NCBI RefSeq assembly: GCF_006491995.1
Contig: NZ_VHHP01000002.1
Span: forward strand, 1 to 64,000
Length of the DNA: 64,000 bases
From: Metamycoplasma neophronis
GTDB lineage: Bacteria; Bacillota_I; Bacilli_A; Mycoplasmatales; Metamycoplasmataceae
Direction of reading: 5' to 3'
Under the pieces are notes generated by a model. The model was not told the DNA's origin. It did not search any database and worked only from the letters and a program-made list of their open reading frames with translations. The position numbers and the translations under genes are program-made. Below are positions 20,500-32,158 of the stretch, one piece after another. Numbering within the stretch: the first letter of the stretch is position 1; each line of letters starts with the position of its first letter.

Positions 20500-21858
20500 A
20501 TGAAAACTATCGAAGAACAACAAGCAGATTTGAAAGTAAATAACTTGGCATTTCAAACCGAATTAAAAAATAATGCAGCGGATCAATTAATATATAATCA
20601 GTTTTTATCAACGATACAAATTGTTTATGAAATGAATGATTCTGTTTATATTTATGTACCAGAACCAATCATGCAATATGTTAAACAGTTACATAATTCT
20701 AATATTGAAAGAGCAATCAAAAATGTTTATGAACGGCACATGAATGTTACTTTAATCAGTGACATGAACGAGTTACGTAAACTTAATCCGGTTAAAGTTG
20801 AAATCCCTAAAAATACGGTTAATAACAATATAAAATCGCATTTAACTTTTGATAATTATGTTACTGGAAAATTCAATCAAACAGTGCTTAAAGCTGCAAG
20901 AATTATTTGCCAAAATCAAGATGTTATTTATTCTCCATTATTTATTTATTCACCAAGCGGACTGGGGAAAACTCACTTGTTACACGCGATTGGAAACGAT
21001 ATGGAAAAAGCTGGCAAACGTTGCTTATATATTAACCCTGATTTATTAACAAAAAAATTAGTTGAGCAACTAAGAAATAAAAACCAAGAAGAAATCAATC
21101 GAATCGTGGATGATTTAACAAGCTATGATTGCTTAATGTTCGATGATGTTCAGCAGTATGGAAACCGCGAAAGTACATTGAATGTTTTATTTAATGTTAT
21201 TAACACCATGATATCAAACAATAAACAAATTATTGTTGCTGGCGATAAAAAACCAAATGATTTGGGTGGATTTGAACAAAGATTTATCACGCGTTTTAAT
21301 GGTGGCTTGACAGTTGAAATTGTTTCACCAGATATCAATGATGTTATTTCGATTTTGAAATTTAAATTAATTGAAAATAATATAAATCCTGAATTATGAG
21401 AAGATGATTCGCTTAAATTTATTGCTAGAAACTTTTCGACTTCAATTCGTAGTATTGAAGGGGCAATCAACAGAATTAAGTTATTTGCTGAAGATGATGA
21501 TTATTTTACATATGACTTATCAACAATTCAAATGATATTTAAAAATGTGACCCAAATTAAAGAAAATATTACACCCGAAAGAATAATTGATGCAGTCTCA
21601 AAATATTATAAAATTGATAAGAAAAAAATTACTGGAAGCAGTCGTACAGAAGATGTAGTTATTGCTAGAAGAATTTCAATATATTTAATTAGAAATAATT
21701 TCAATTACACATTAATGGAAATTGGAAAAATGGTTGGTAATCAATCACACTCAACTATTTTAGTTTCATTGCAATGAATTGACCAAAATATTAAATCCAA
21801 TTCAACACTGAAAATAGCTATTGAAAAAATTCAAGATAACCTAAGAAAAATTATTTAA
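20500..21858 (+). CDS. dnaA: Chromosomal replication initiator protein DnaA
   Basis: A 452-aa AAA+ initiator. Domain I lies at residues ~1-90. The ATPase core has the FDNYVTGKFNQ entry, Walker A SPSGLGKTHLLHAIGN near 152, Walker B LMFDDVQQY near 212 and a sensor region. The C-terminal helix-turn-helix domain IV contains VVIARRISIYLIR and GNQSHSTI. The canonical domain IV signature is R-D-H-T/S-T-V; the Asp that contacts the DnaA box is Ser here, consistent with relaxed box sequence at the origin. No Shine-Dalgarno; likely leaderless. Confidence 0.96.
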
Positions 21859-21872
21859 AATAAGGAGTTTTT

Positions 21873-22970
21873 ATGCAATTAAAAATTAATAGATTACTAT
21901 TAGATCAAGCAGTTGAAAGAGTGGCAAAAGCGATTGATCCCAATCCATTTATTCCTGTAATGAAAGGTATTTTAATTACTGCTGAAGATAATAAAATTAC
22001 CCTAGTAGGTTCAAATGGAGAAATCAGTATCAAACATGAAATTCCAGCGAGTGTTGATGCTGAAATTCTTATTCCAGGAATTTTCTTAGTAGAGTTAAGT
22101 TTATTTAGAAATATTATTAAAAAATTGGATGGTGATTTAATAATTACAAGTAATGATTCAACATTAGAAATCAGCACTGAAAATGACATTTACCGTTTGA
22201 ATTTATATCAAACAAATGAGTATCCTGAAATTGATTTCAATGTTTATGGCGATAAACTAAGAATCAAGTGAGAAACATTAAAAGAAATGTCAAAAGACGT
22301 TATTTTTGCAGCTTCAAATAATGAAATGAATATATTGTTATGTTGTGTAAATATGTCAGCGCAAAACCATAAATTAAAATTTGTGACAACTGACCGCTAT
22401 CGTTATGCTGAGGTAGTTAACGAGATTGAAGAAGATGTTGAATTTAACATTTCAATCTTAGCTAAAAACTTAAGAGATATCCTAGGGTTTGAATATAGCA
22501 AAGAAGTAACATTAAATATTTCAGATCAAAAAATTCTATTTGAAATCGATGGTACTATTATTCAATCTAAAGTTGTAGATCAACCATATCAAGATATTTC
22601 GCGGATTGTTCCAAAAGAGTTTGCGACCGAATTAATTATTAATAAAAAAGAATTAAATAACTTATTAAACAAAGCTTCAGTAATTATTACTGAAAATTAT
22701 AACAAAATTAGAGTGCACATTTTAGATGGAACTCTAACAATAAGCTCAGCAAGAGAAGAAATTGCTAACGCAACAGTAAAAACTCAAGCTTTCACATATA
22801 ATGGTGAAGAATTAAAATTAGCATTAAATAGCAAATTCTTAAAAGATGCAATTTCAGTATTTGAAGAAGAATTAAGAATTTTATTAACTAAGGACAAAAT
22901 GAGAATTGTGATTAAATCAGATTCAAATCCAAATGTGCTGCAATTAATCACACCACAAAAAGGTTTTTAA
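21873..22970 (+). CDS. dnaN: DNA polymerase III beta subunit (sliding clamp)
   Basis: A 365-aa ring-forming processivity clamp. It shows the three-fold repeated clamp fold: INRLLLDQAVERVAKAI with NPFIPVMKGILI at the N-terminus, the central FVTTDRYRYAEV and a C-terminal segment ending NPNVLQLITPQKGF (canonical ending usually PMR-x). One TGA-Trp. AAGGAG 7 bases before ATG; 14 bases after dnaA, which is the conserved order. Confidence 0.96.
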
Positions 22971-22971
22971 T

Positions 22972-23190
22972 ATGAAAGTAGAAATAACTGGTGAATTCAT
23001 TAAATTAAGTCAATTTTTAAAAAAAATTGAAGCATGTCCTACTGGTGGAATGGCTAAATATTTTGTTAAAATTCATAAGATTTTAGTTAACGATAAACCA
23101 GTTGATGGAAGAAATGCCAAGTTAAGAGTAGGTGACACAATTTGAATTGACGACAACATTTATATCTTAGTTGCTAAAAAAGAACAATAA
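22972..23190 (+). CDS. rlbA: S4-domain RNA-binding protein, YaaA/RlbA family
   Basis: A 72-aa protein with an S4-like RNA-binding fold: IKLSQFLKKIEACPTGGMAKYFV, then VLVNDKPVDGRNAKLRVGDTI, the pattern of Bacillus YaaA. It sits one base after dnaN, the same place as yaaA in Bacillus between dnaN and recF. The proposed role is linked to ribosome biogenesis. recF itself does not follow here. Confidence 0.87.
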
Positions 23191-23270
23191 AAATCAACAT
23201 TTTTCTTTATTTTAATATAAAATAATTGCATACTAATTTAATAAATACGATAACAAATAAAGGAGATACC

Positions 23271-23468
23271 ATGCCAGGAAGAGATCAATTAACAGGTCAA
23301 AAAGCTCTAAGTGGAAACAAAAGATCACACGCTTTAAACACATCAAAAAGAACTTTTGACTTAAACCTTCAAAAAGTTACCGTTTTAACCGAAAACGGAA
23401 GCAAAAAAACAGTTCGTGTAACTGCTAAAAATGCAAGAACTTTAAAAAAATACGGATTAGTAGCTTAA
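23271..23468 (+). CDS. rpmB: 50S ribosomal protein L28
   Basis: A 65-aa basic ribosomal protein. The family core [30 protein letters not shown] is split by no insert, followed by [18 protein letters not shown] 23271 is chosen because AAAGGAGATACC precedes it; an upstream ATG at 23226 has no ribosome binding site. It has its own promoter region of ~80 bases. Confidence 0.95.
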   Translation: MPGRDQLTGQKALSGNKRSHALNTSKRTFDLNLQKVTVLTENGSKKTVRVTAKNARTLKKYGLVA

Positions 23469-23567
23469 TATATTTATTTTAATCAATTATAAGTGGTTGC
23501 TGAAAGCAACCTTTTAATTGCTCTATTTTGAGTTATATTATAATTTTTTTATATAAAGGAGAGTTAT

Positions 23568-24209
23568 ATGGAATTTAAAGAGGTAATAAAAAATCGAAAA
23601 TCAATACGTGATTTTCTTGATAAAGAAATTGATGATGAGATAATTTTACAAATTATGAAAGATGCACAACAAAGCGCTTCATGAATGAATTCTCAACCTT
23701 GAAAAGTGTATGTATTAAAAGGCGAATTACTTAAAAAAATTAGAGAAGACCATTTACGCTCAGTTATAAATAGTGATCCTATTTCATCAGATTATAAACA
23801 TTATAAAAGAGAAGAATGACCAGCGTACATTAGCGATCACATTACCCAAATGTCATTGATTAGAAATGAAACAGTCGATAATAAAACATTCAACGAACTT
23901 AACTGAAGATTATTCAATTCGCCCGCAATAGTTTTATTGTGTTTGCCTAAAAATGCACTAGTTTGAAATGTTTTAGATTTAGGCGCATTTTCATCTACAC
24001 TGATGTTGTCAGCACAAAATTATGGGATTGATTCAGTACACGCTTATGAAATAGTTAAATATGGTAAAAACTTACATGAAATTGCAAACATACCATATGA
24101 ATTTGACATTGTAAGTGGAATAGCATTGGGTTATCGCTCAGATCATAAAATTAATTCATATAAATCACAAAGAATTGATGTTAAAGACTTTTTAGAAATT
24201 TTAAAATAA
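23568..24209 (+). CDS. Nitroreductase family protein
   Basis: A 213-aa FMN-dependent oxidoreductase. The N-terminal phosphate-binding signature NRKSIRDF, the SASWMNSQPWKVYV flavin loop and the C-terminal GIDSVHAYEI/GIALGYRSD segment fit the family. Several TGA-Trp codons. The physiological acceptor is unknown. AAAGGAGAG lies upstream and a long hairpin follows. It is a single gene downstream of rpmB. Confidence 0.88.
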
Positions 24210-24210
24210 A

Positions 24211-24256
24211 AAACACGCTTGCGAAACGTTTCTCGCAATATAGCGCGTTTTTTTTA
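24211..24256. terminator. Bidirectional terminator, nitroreductase / membrane protein
   Basis: Long imperfect stem ACACGCTTGCGA...TCGCAATATAGCGCGT with T runs on both strands. It serves the plus-strand nitroreductase and the minus-strand operon ending at 24254. Confidence 0.85.
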
Positions 24257-25099
24257 ATTATTTTCATTTGCTTTGGTTAATTCAATAACGATTTTATTAT
24301 TAAAAACAATACTTGTAACTTTGCTTAGTTCATCATTTAAATTCACATTAGCACTTAAATTGGCACTAATTAATTTATAATCGATCGCATCAGGCAAATT
24401 ATTTTCCTTACGGTAATTATCTAATCATGTAGTGATTGATCTAAAGAAATTAACAGTACTATAACCTTGATATCCCGGCGCATTGTCATAATATACTAAA
24501 AACTTTCCATTCACATAAGCATATGTCATTGAAGTATTAACTTTGTCAATTGATTTAATAAAAAATGAATCACTTACTTTGTTTTTAGGTGAACGACTCT
24601 TATTGAAGTCTTCGATCATTTTTAGTATATCGATATTGAAAATTTGTACATTATTTTGATTAATTTCGACTGTATGCGTTTTTTTATTGTTGTTTGCAAA
24701 AAAACTATCGAAGTTATACCCTGATTGAATAAACGAAAAAGTGTTTTGATAAGCTAATAAGTGATCATATTTCGATTTTTCTTCAATCTCGCGCGGATTG
24801 CTAGATAGAATTTGAATTTCATTAGGGGTAATTTGCTCAAATGTCACTCTAATTTTATTATCTTTTAATTCTTCAATAACGGGAGCTTTAATACTTTCTT
24901 TTGAATCAAAAAACACTTTGTTATTGCCATAATTTTGGCGTTTATTTAAAGCTAGCGGAATAGCGATAACACAAACAGTTGGAACTAAAATACCCGCAAA
25001 CATAAAGAAGGTTTTGGCTATCTTGGGGCCTTTGCCTTGCTTTTTTGCCTTTTTTTCATTCGGTTCTATTAGGTCTTGATTTTGTTCTTGTTTGGCCAT
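24254..25099 (-). CDS. Hypothetical single-pass membrane protein
   Basis: A 281-aa protein I do not recognise. A charged cytosolic N-terminus (Glu/Lys rich, ~30 residues) precedes one helix at about residues 31-51 (FAGILVPTVCVIAIPLAL), and the rest is likely extracellular. It contains a Cys in the helix but no proper lipobox. It is the last gene of the gyrB-choline kinase-pseudokinase transcript, 2 bases after the pseudokinase stop, so it may belong to the same surface or lipid pathway. Confidence 0.8.
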
Positions 25100-25101
25100 G
25101 G

Positions 25102-26586
25102 TTAATTTCCTTTATATTGTTTTCACAATTCTTTGATTCTGGTAACGTTTATTCCAGCTCCTGTATAGTCGCCATTTAATACCCGGTTGTATAAATAAGC
25201 TGTAAAGTGTACGATAATACGGTATTTATAAAAATCTTTAGGTTGCTGCATATCATATACTTTTCAAAAAATGCTTTCAATAGCTTTTGGTGTATATGTG
25301 TTTTCAAATAAAAAGGCAATGTCTAAGAAACGAGAGCTGCGGTATGCTACGGCTCAGTCGATAATGTAAAGATTTAAATTATCACTAAATAAAATGTTAT
25401 CTAAATTTAAATTATTATGGCAGTTAGCATCGGGTTTAATTTGTTTAATTCATCTCACAATTTCTTCGATAATTTTTTCATTATTGAAGTCTTCTTTTAA
25501 TTGCTTTTTGTCAATGTTATTAATATATCATTCAATTTTTTCTTGAAGGATGTATGGAGGAAATTCTACATCAGAGTCATGGTATGTTCTCATTGCTTTT
25601 GCCAATACTTTGATTTGACGTGAGTTGATTTCTGTTGTGTTAGGACAATTCAATCATCTTCAAATAATTCTGTCATTGTCTTCGTAAACGCATGTTGGCA
25701 CAAAATAAAAGTGTTGAATTAAATTAATGTCCAAACGATTGTCAAAATGGTTGTGATATTTTTGAACAATAAAACGATTAGGTATTGAAAAATCTTTGTT
25801 GTTATACTGATTTAAAGATTCACTAACCTTATTATTAGGGGCTTTAATGTTAGCATATGTTTCTTTATACGAAGTTTCATTATAAACTTTAAACATATAT
25901 GTATAGTCATCAAATACATTTGGATCTAAATCAAATTGTGTAATGATAGTTTCCTTTGGAATTCCTAAAAATAAATGTAAGGCAACGGGATCGGCATAAC
26001 GTGAATTAGCACTGGCAAATTCAAAGTCGACAAGCTTAATGAAACCATATTTATTAACTAGAATATTTTGTCTTTTTAAATTATTATGGCTTAATACATA
26101 AGGTTCATCTTTGTATTTTTCAACCAATTCCAAATACTTTTTATCAGTAATATTGTATTTAAGTCAGTTGAAACGTTCTAATTCAATATCTAAATTTTGA
26201 AAATTTTTAACACAATTTAAAATAGCATTAGAGATTTTTTCATCTATTTTTAACTTGAATAAATCGACTCCAGGGAATCATTTTTTGATGATGATACCAT
26301 CTTTTACGTATAAATAATCTTTGAATGTAGTGATAATTTTTTCTTCATTACCATGGTCAATTAAAACAACATTTTTTGGTATTCTAATTTGAACTCAGGT
26401 TTCGCCTAATTTGCCAATATAACTTTTATTATGAAAATCTTCATAGTATGAACGAATATTAGAAATTTCTTCAAAAACTTCGGTACCGAAATTTTTCTTA
26501 ATGATTTCATAAACTTCATAGATTTCGCTATTTTTCTTTTTATTGTGATGATGAAGTGCAAATGAGTTTTTATTATTAATAATCAT
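25102..26586 (-). CDS. Tandem choline-kinase-like protein, both halves predicted catalytically dead
   Basis: A 494-aa protein built from two successive LicA/APH-type kinase-like halves. Half 1 has HNNLKRQNIL at 167-176 and VDFEFA at 186-191. Half 2 has HNNLNLDNIL at 390-399 and IIDWA at 408-412. In active members the loop reads H-N-D/H-G-D; here the catalytic Asp is Asn in both halves (codon AAT each time). The metal-binding Asp of the D-[FW] motif is kept. The next gene upstream retains a normal HND loop, so this is probably a partner, sensor or scaffold derived from it. Read from ATG 26586 through seven or more TGA-Trp codons. Confidence 0.8.
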
Positions 26587-26610
26587 ATTTATTGCATTAA
26601 AACACGAAAA

Positions 26611-27360
26611 TTATATTTGGTATGTGTCCAAATATAATTGCATGTATTTTTCGACCCTTTCTAAATATTTTAAGTCATCAAATGGTTTGGTTTCGTGTTT
26701 GTTGATCCATAAAACAACTAAAGCGTTAACGATAATTCTGTGAATTAATAAATATTTAGGTTCAAAATCATCTCCATAAGCTTCAAAGAATATTTCTTCT
26801 TGTCTTTTATCTAAATCACTTGATTCAATAAAGTAAGCTAAATCAAAATGAACATCACCCATTGATGAGTATTCTCAGTCAGTAATATAAATCTTATCTT
26901 TAGCTTGAATCATGTTGAATAGTCATAAATCATTATGAACTGGAGCTGAAGTGTCAATGTTTTTGATAAATAAATTAATTTTTTTGAAATATTTATCTAA
27001 TATGGGAATTTTACGACCTAATTTAGCAATCATTTCACGATAAACCTTGAAACGACGGGCAATTTGGTTTTCCTTGGCTAATTTTAATTTTGAATTATGC
27101 AAGGTAATTAATTGTTTTCCAATTTCTTTTAGTTGGTCATCTGTTAAAGTAGCAGGACTTAAGATTGGACCATCAATTCATTCAGTAACTAATTTTTCAG
27201 GAGTATCTTCAATTACTTTAGGAACAAAATCTAAAGCATTTAAAATTTTATAATCAGTTTTGTGATTAAACCCATCGTATGATTTGATTTTGATGAACTC
27301 GGTTTTATCATCGTTGTGATATGTTTTGTTTGTGAAACCTTGATTTTCTAATAATTTCAT
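26611..27360 (-). CDS. Choline kinase / LicA-type phosphotransferase
   Basis: A 249-aa APH-fold kinase, probably phosphorylating choline or a related alcohol for phosphocholine-containing lipids. Motifs: VPKVIEDTPEKLVTEW (hinge), the Brenner box PVHNDLWLFNMI with the catalytic Asp present, and YITDWEYSSMGDVHFDLAYF with the metal Asp. A single domain of the usual length. It starts 12 bases after the gyrB stop and is followed at 24 bases by the double pseudokinase. Confidence 0.83.
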
Positions 27361-27372
27361 ATTTAACCTCGA

Positions 27373-29337
27373 CTAAAAATCAATATTATTAGCATATTTA
27401 GCATTTTCTTGAATAAAGTCATGACGAGGTTCAATTTCTTCGCCCATTAAGGTCGAGAATACGGTGTCGCAAATAGCAACATCATCAATTTGAACTTGCA
27501 ACATTTTTCTAGTTGTTGGGTCCATTGTTGTTTCTCATAGTTGTTCAGGGTCCATTTCCCCAAGTCCTTTGTAACGTTGAATTGAAACTGATCTACGATC
27601 TTCTAATGTTGATAAAATTTGTTCTTTTTCAGCATCGTTGTAAGCATAAGCAACAGTCTTGCCGGCTGTTATTTTATATAGAGGTGGTTGAGCAATGTAA
27701 ACAAATCCATATTCAATTAATGGACGCATGTAACGATAAAAGAAAGTTAATAATAAAGTAGTAATGTGAGCTCCATCGACGTCGGCATCGGTCATAATAA
27801 CAATTTTGTGGTATTTTAATTTGTTGATGTTAAATTCGTCACTAATTCCAGTACCTAAAGCGTGAATCATGGTTGCTATTTCTTTATTTGATAAAACTGA
27901 AACAACAGCATTCTTTTCAGCATTAATAACCTTACCACGCAATGGTAAGATAGCTTGTATTGAACGGTCCCGTCCCATTTTAGCCGAACCACCAGCTGAG
28001 TTACCTTCGACGATAAATAGTTCTCTTAATTCGGCGTTTTTGCTTGAGCAGTCTGCTAATTTACCTGGTAGGTTACCAATATCAATACCATCTTTTTTAC
28101 GTGACGCTTCGCGAGCGGCGTTGGCCGCTAATCTTGAACGTTGTGCTAATAGAGATTTTTCAATAATAGCTTTAGCGTGGTCTGGGTTTTCAATCATATA
28201 TCTTTCAAAAATTTCTGAGAAGATTTTGTTTGTTGCGACACGAGCATCTTTATTTTCTAATTTACCTTTTGTTTGACCTTCAAAAATTGGGTTAGGGTGT
28301 TTAATTGAAATAATTGCTACTAAACCATCTTTAACGTCATCACGGCTAATTTTTTCATTGCTATTTTTGAATAATTTGTTTTCTTCGGCATAGTTATTAT
28401 AAATTCTTACTAATGAGTCATAGAAACCTTGTTCGTGGGTTCCGCCTTCTCCAGTTTGAATGTTGTTTGCATATGAAACAACGTTAGCGCTGTAACTTTC
28501 ATTATATTGCATTGCTATTTCAACTTTGATTTCATTTCCTTCGATTATTACACCGTTTTCTTCACGATCTCTATCTTTGAATGTTCCTTCTGCATATATA
28601 ACATCAGGGTTTACTAATTTTTTGCCCTTATTTAATTCATGTACATAATCAACTAATCCGCCTTCGAAGCAGTATGACCTACGATCGTTTTTAGCTACAT
28701 CTTCAGTGTTGATTCTTAAACCTTTGTTTAAATAAGCGATTTGTTTAGAGTGGTCTGCAATGGTTCCAAAATCGAAGTCTAATCTATCCATGATTGTAAA
28801 GTCGGGGTGGAATTTAATTCTAGTACCAGTATCTTCCAAATCTACTTCGCCAATAACTTCTAATGGTTTTTCAGGGAATCCGCCGTGTGAGAATTTTTGA
28901 TAGTGTAATTTACCATCACGTTTAACTCAAACTTCAAACGAATCGCTTAATGCGTTTACAACCGAGGCTCCAACCCCATGTAAACCACCAGAAACTTTAT
29001 ATGTAGATTTATCAAATTTACCACCAGCGTGTAATACTGTTAAAATAGTCTCAACTGTCGATTTACCAGTTTTTTGATGAATACCAGTTGGAATTCCCCG
29101 CCCATTGTCAGTTACTTCAATAACATTATCTGGATATAGTTTAATATCGATTTCATTAGCAAAACCAGCCATTGCTTCGTCGACTGAATTATCCACAATC
29201 TCTCAAATAAGGTGGTGTAATCCTCTTACGCCAACCGAACCGATATACATACCAGGTCTAACTCTAACGGCTTCTAATCCTTCAAGAACCTGAATATTAT
29301 TTTCTTCATATTTATGTACTTCGTCTAATTTATTCAT
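27373..29337 (-). CDS. gyrB: DNA gyrase subunit B
   Basis: A 654-aa ATPase subunit of gyrase. Seen in order: [14 protein letters not shown] near the N-terminus, [15 protein letters not shown]-site [66 protein letters not shown], and the C-terminal [15 protein letters not shown] ... [13 protein letters not shown]. The ending identifies it as gyrB rather than parE, which is at 52.6 kb. gyrA is not in the window. GAGGT lies before ATG. Confidence 0.96.
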
Positions 29338-29376
29338 GTTTACCTCAAATATTTTTAATATATAAAATATATTAAT

Positions 29377-29382
29377 ATTATA
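29377..29382 (-). promoter_or_regulatory. -10 box of gyrB
   Basis: Minus-strand TATAAT about 39 bases before the gyrB start, giving a short leader with a GAGGT Shine-Dalgarno, in contrast to the leaderless promoter of parE. Confidence 0.55.
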
Positions 29383-29445
29383 CCAAAAAAGCCATTTTAT
29401 TATTTAGGTATCTCTTAAAGCTTTGATTTTCAAAAATAATGCATT

Positions 29446-29472
29446 AAAAAAAGCAGCCAATTTTGGCTGCTA
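29446..29472 (-). terminator. Terminator after lemA
   Basis: Minus-strand stem AGCAGCCAA/TTGGCTGCT followed by T7. Confidence 0.87.
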
Positions 29473-29482
29473 AATAAATATA

Positions 29483-30142
29483 TTAAATGTTTCTTAATGC
29501 CGATGTATCGATATCTTGTCTTTCGGTTTCTGAAGCTTGGAATAATGGTTGGTTATAAGCTCCTATTTTTGCTGCAACACAGTTAGTTCAGAAGCTGTAT
29601 ATTGAACCATTGAAGTGGTTAACTTTCATGTTGTACATTCTAATTGTTGAATAGATTTCATCTTCTTGTAAAGCAATTTCGCTATTAAATTGTAAAAATA
29701 AACGGTCTGCTTTTAAATTTGGATATTGTTCGAATTGGAAGTTTAATCCGGCTTGAATTCTATCTAAGTTTGTCTTTAAAACTGTAGCGTTATCATCGGT
29801 ATTCATTGTTTCTAATTGTGAACGTAATTCAGCAACTTTTGTTTGGGTTTCTTTTTCGAATTTTGCATAGCCTTGTACAGCATCGATTTGTTTAATTAAT
29901 ATTGCACGTCTTTTCTTTTCGGCTGCTTGAATCATTGAAGAAGCTTCTTGGATTTCGTTAATTTCTCTATATAGTCTATTTTTTCTTGCGTAATATCAGA
30001 ATCCAAAAATTCCTAAAGTTAAGATAAAAAATAATACGAATAAAAACTTTTCAAATCCTGTTGGTTGTGGTTTTTTGATTGAATTGTCAACATTTGGTTT
30101 AAATCCATCTTTATCTTGTTGTGTACGTGAGTCAAATAACAT
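29483..30142 (-). CDS. lemA: LemA family protein
   Basis: A 219-aa membrane-anchored coiled protein. One N-terminal helix (residues ~33-50) is followed by a long helical domain with the LemA pattern KKRRAILIKQIDAVQGYAKFE, FQFEQYPNLKAD near 155 (equivalent to the usual EAYPNLKA) and the closing MYNMKVNHFNGSIYSFW. Function is unknown in general. It follows a 633-aa membrane gene by 46 bases on the same strand. AAGGAG precedes the start. Confidence 0.88.
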
Positions 30143-30188
30143 AATAATCTCCTTTTATTTTATTTAAATATTATACTCTATATTTGGG

Positions 30189-32090
30189 TTATTTTAAGCC
30201 TCATAGACGTTTTAATTCAGCTTCTAAACTATTTAATTGATAATTATTGTTTTCTACAATACTTATGTCGTTTATATAAATAGCTAAAGCAACATCATCT
30301 ATTTCGATTTTACAATTATTTTTTAAAAATGGAAAACGATCGAAAATGAAATTAACTGTCATTATAGCATCTTCTAATTCATCCGATTTTTCAGCCGCTT
30401 GAATGTTGTAACTAATGCTATTTTTTTTGATTAAATCAGCATAATATTGTTCGTCGTTAGTTGGATTAGGCACATCATAAATTAAATTATTTGTATCGTT
30501 TGCATATAGTTTTGCACCAGGCGTTGAGAAATGGTAATTCATCGAATATAAAGTCTTTTTAATTTCTTCGAATGGATAGAAACGACGGAACGGAACATCA
30601 ATAGCATAACCTTCGACATATACTGTATCAATCATATCAACACCATAAAATGACTTCATTGATAAACTTTGTTCATTAACAACGCGGTTATTTGTTTCAT
30701 TTGTATCTTTGAATTCATATATTGCGTTTTTTTCCTGTGGATGGGTGAATAGACTATACGAACGGTTTCCAATAATTCTGTTTAATAAATACATCCTATT
30801 GGTATAAACAGAATCATCGATTTGATCCAAATCCTTGTATGTCGAAATGTAACTATCGCCTAATTTTTCATAGTTTTCTGAAGCGATATATTTATTAGCA
30901 AAACCTAATGTTAAGGTTAAAATTTGTGGTTCTAAATTTTTGATAATAACATCAGCAAGAATATTGACAATATAATCTAATGTAATTGGCTCATCTTGTG
31001 GGATGTATTGCAACGCTCAGTTATGCACGGTGCTATAAAGAAGCAAAGTAGAATTAAACATTCTATCTTCAACTAAGGCAGTCCCGTATTTATTTAGTTT
31101 TGGCATTGGTAGGTTAGGAACTTTAGTTTCAAAATAATGAGCTAATTCAATGTATTTATCTTGGGTAATATTTTGAAAATAAGTTAAATAGCTAATTTGG
31201 TCATTGAAATCATGGTTGTAATATTTATAAAATTCAGGTTTTTCTAAAACAAATTCACCCTTTTTAACTTTCTTTTCATAAGCTTTTTGATTGAATGTAT
31301 TTCTAGTTTGTAAAAATACTAATTTAGGTAAATAATTAGTAGGTATTAATGTGGCTTGTTTTATATCAACAAATGGCGTTTTTTCATAATGATATCCGGT
31401 AAGGGTTTTAGAATATGTTTCGCCTTCACTATTAGTTTGAGAAATCGTTATTGAGGCAGATGTTGTTACAATTCTATATTCAAGAACTGAGTATAAAATG
31501 TCATAGAAATAAGAATTTCTTAAATCATATTTATTGGTTGAGTATAAGCTTGCAAAATTCGCTTCGCTTTGTACTAAAGGAAGTATTTCTTTAAAATCTA
31601 AATTTTGCGTTTTTGTGATTTTTAAATATCTTAAAATATCATCTTTTAATTCTTGCATTGTCGTTTTAGAGAATACCGAAACCAAAGTTTTAATATTTTT
31701 TTCCATAGTCTCTGCAATGATTTTTTGTCTATCTTTTTCAAATTCATTAAATGCCTTGATTATTTTTTTATTTTTTAATAAAAAGCTTAAAAAACAAAGA
31801 CCAATAAGCAAGCAACTGAAAATTATTATAAACACATTACCAACTTTTTTAGCAGTAATGCCATCGGCTTTCTTTCTTGTTTTTATTTCTTCTTTTAAAC
31901 TTAGTATCTTGTCATAATTGGCTTTATATTCGTTAATTGTCTCGTCACTTACATGCGCACGAATGTTATCTTTAACAGCTAATTCAACAGCTTTGTGAAT
32001 ATTGCTCATTACTTGAGCGTGAAATTTATTTCCCGGGTCTCTATAAACTTCGTCGTAATTAATTTCTAATCTTTCTTTTTTACTTTCCAT
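30189..32090 (-). CDS. Large hypothetical membrane protein (LemA neighbour)
   Basis: A 633-aa protein I cannot assign. A charged ~90-residue N-terminus is followed by one strongly hydrophobic helix near residues 97-120 (VFIIIFSCLLIGLCFLSFLL). Helical and beta-rich regions without further clear helices come next. It is continuous across TGA-Trp at 31017. AAGGAGAATA precedes ATG 32090. Proximity to lemA suggests a common envelope function, but this is inference. Confidence 0.78.
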
Positions 32091-32132
32091 TATATTATTC
32101 TCCTTAATTAATATTATATAAAACTTATGCAA

Positions 32133-32156
32133 TAAAAAAGAGCCGATTAGGCTCTA
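32133..32156 (-). terminator. Terminator after the FtsK-like gene
   Basis: Minus-strand stem AGAGCC/GGCTCT followed by TTTTTTATT, between the FtsK-like gene and the 633-aa gene. Confidence 0.85.
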
Positions 32157-32158
32157 AA

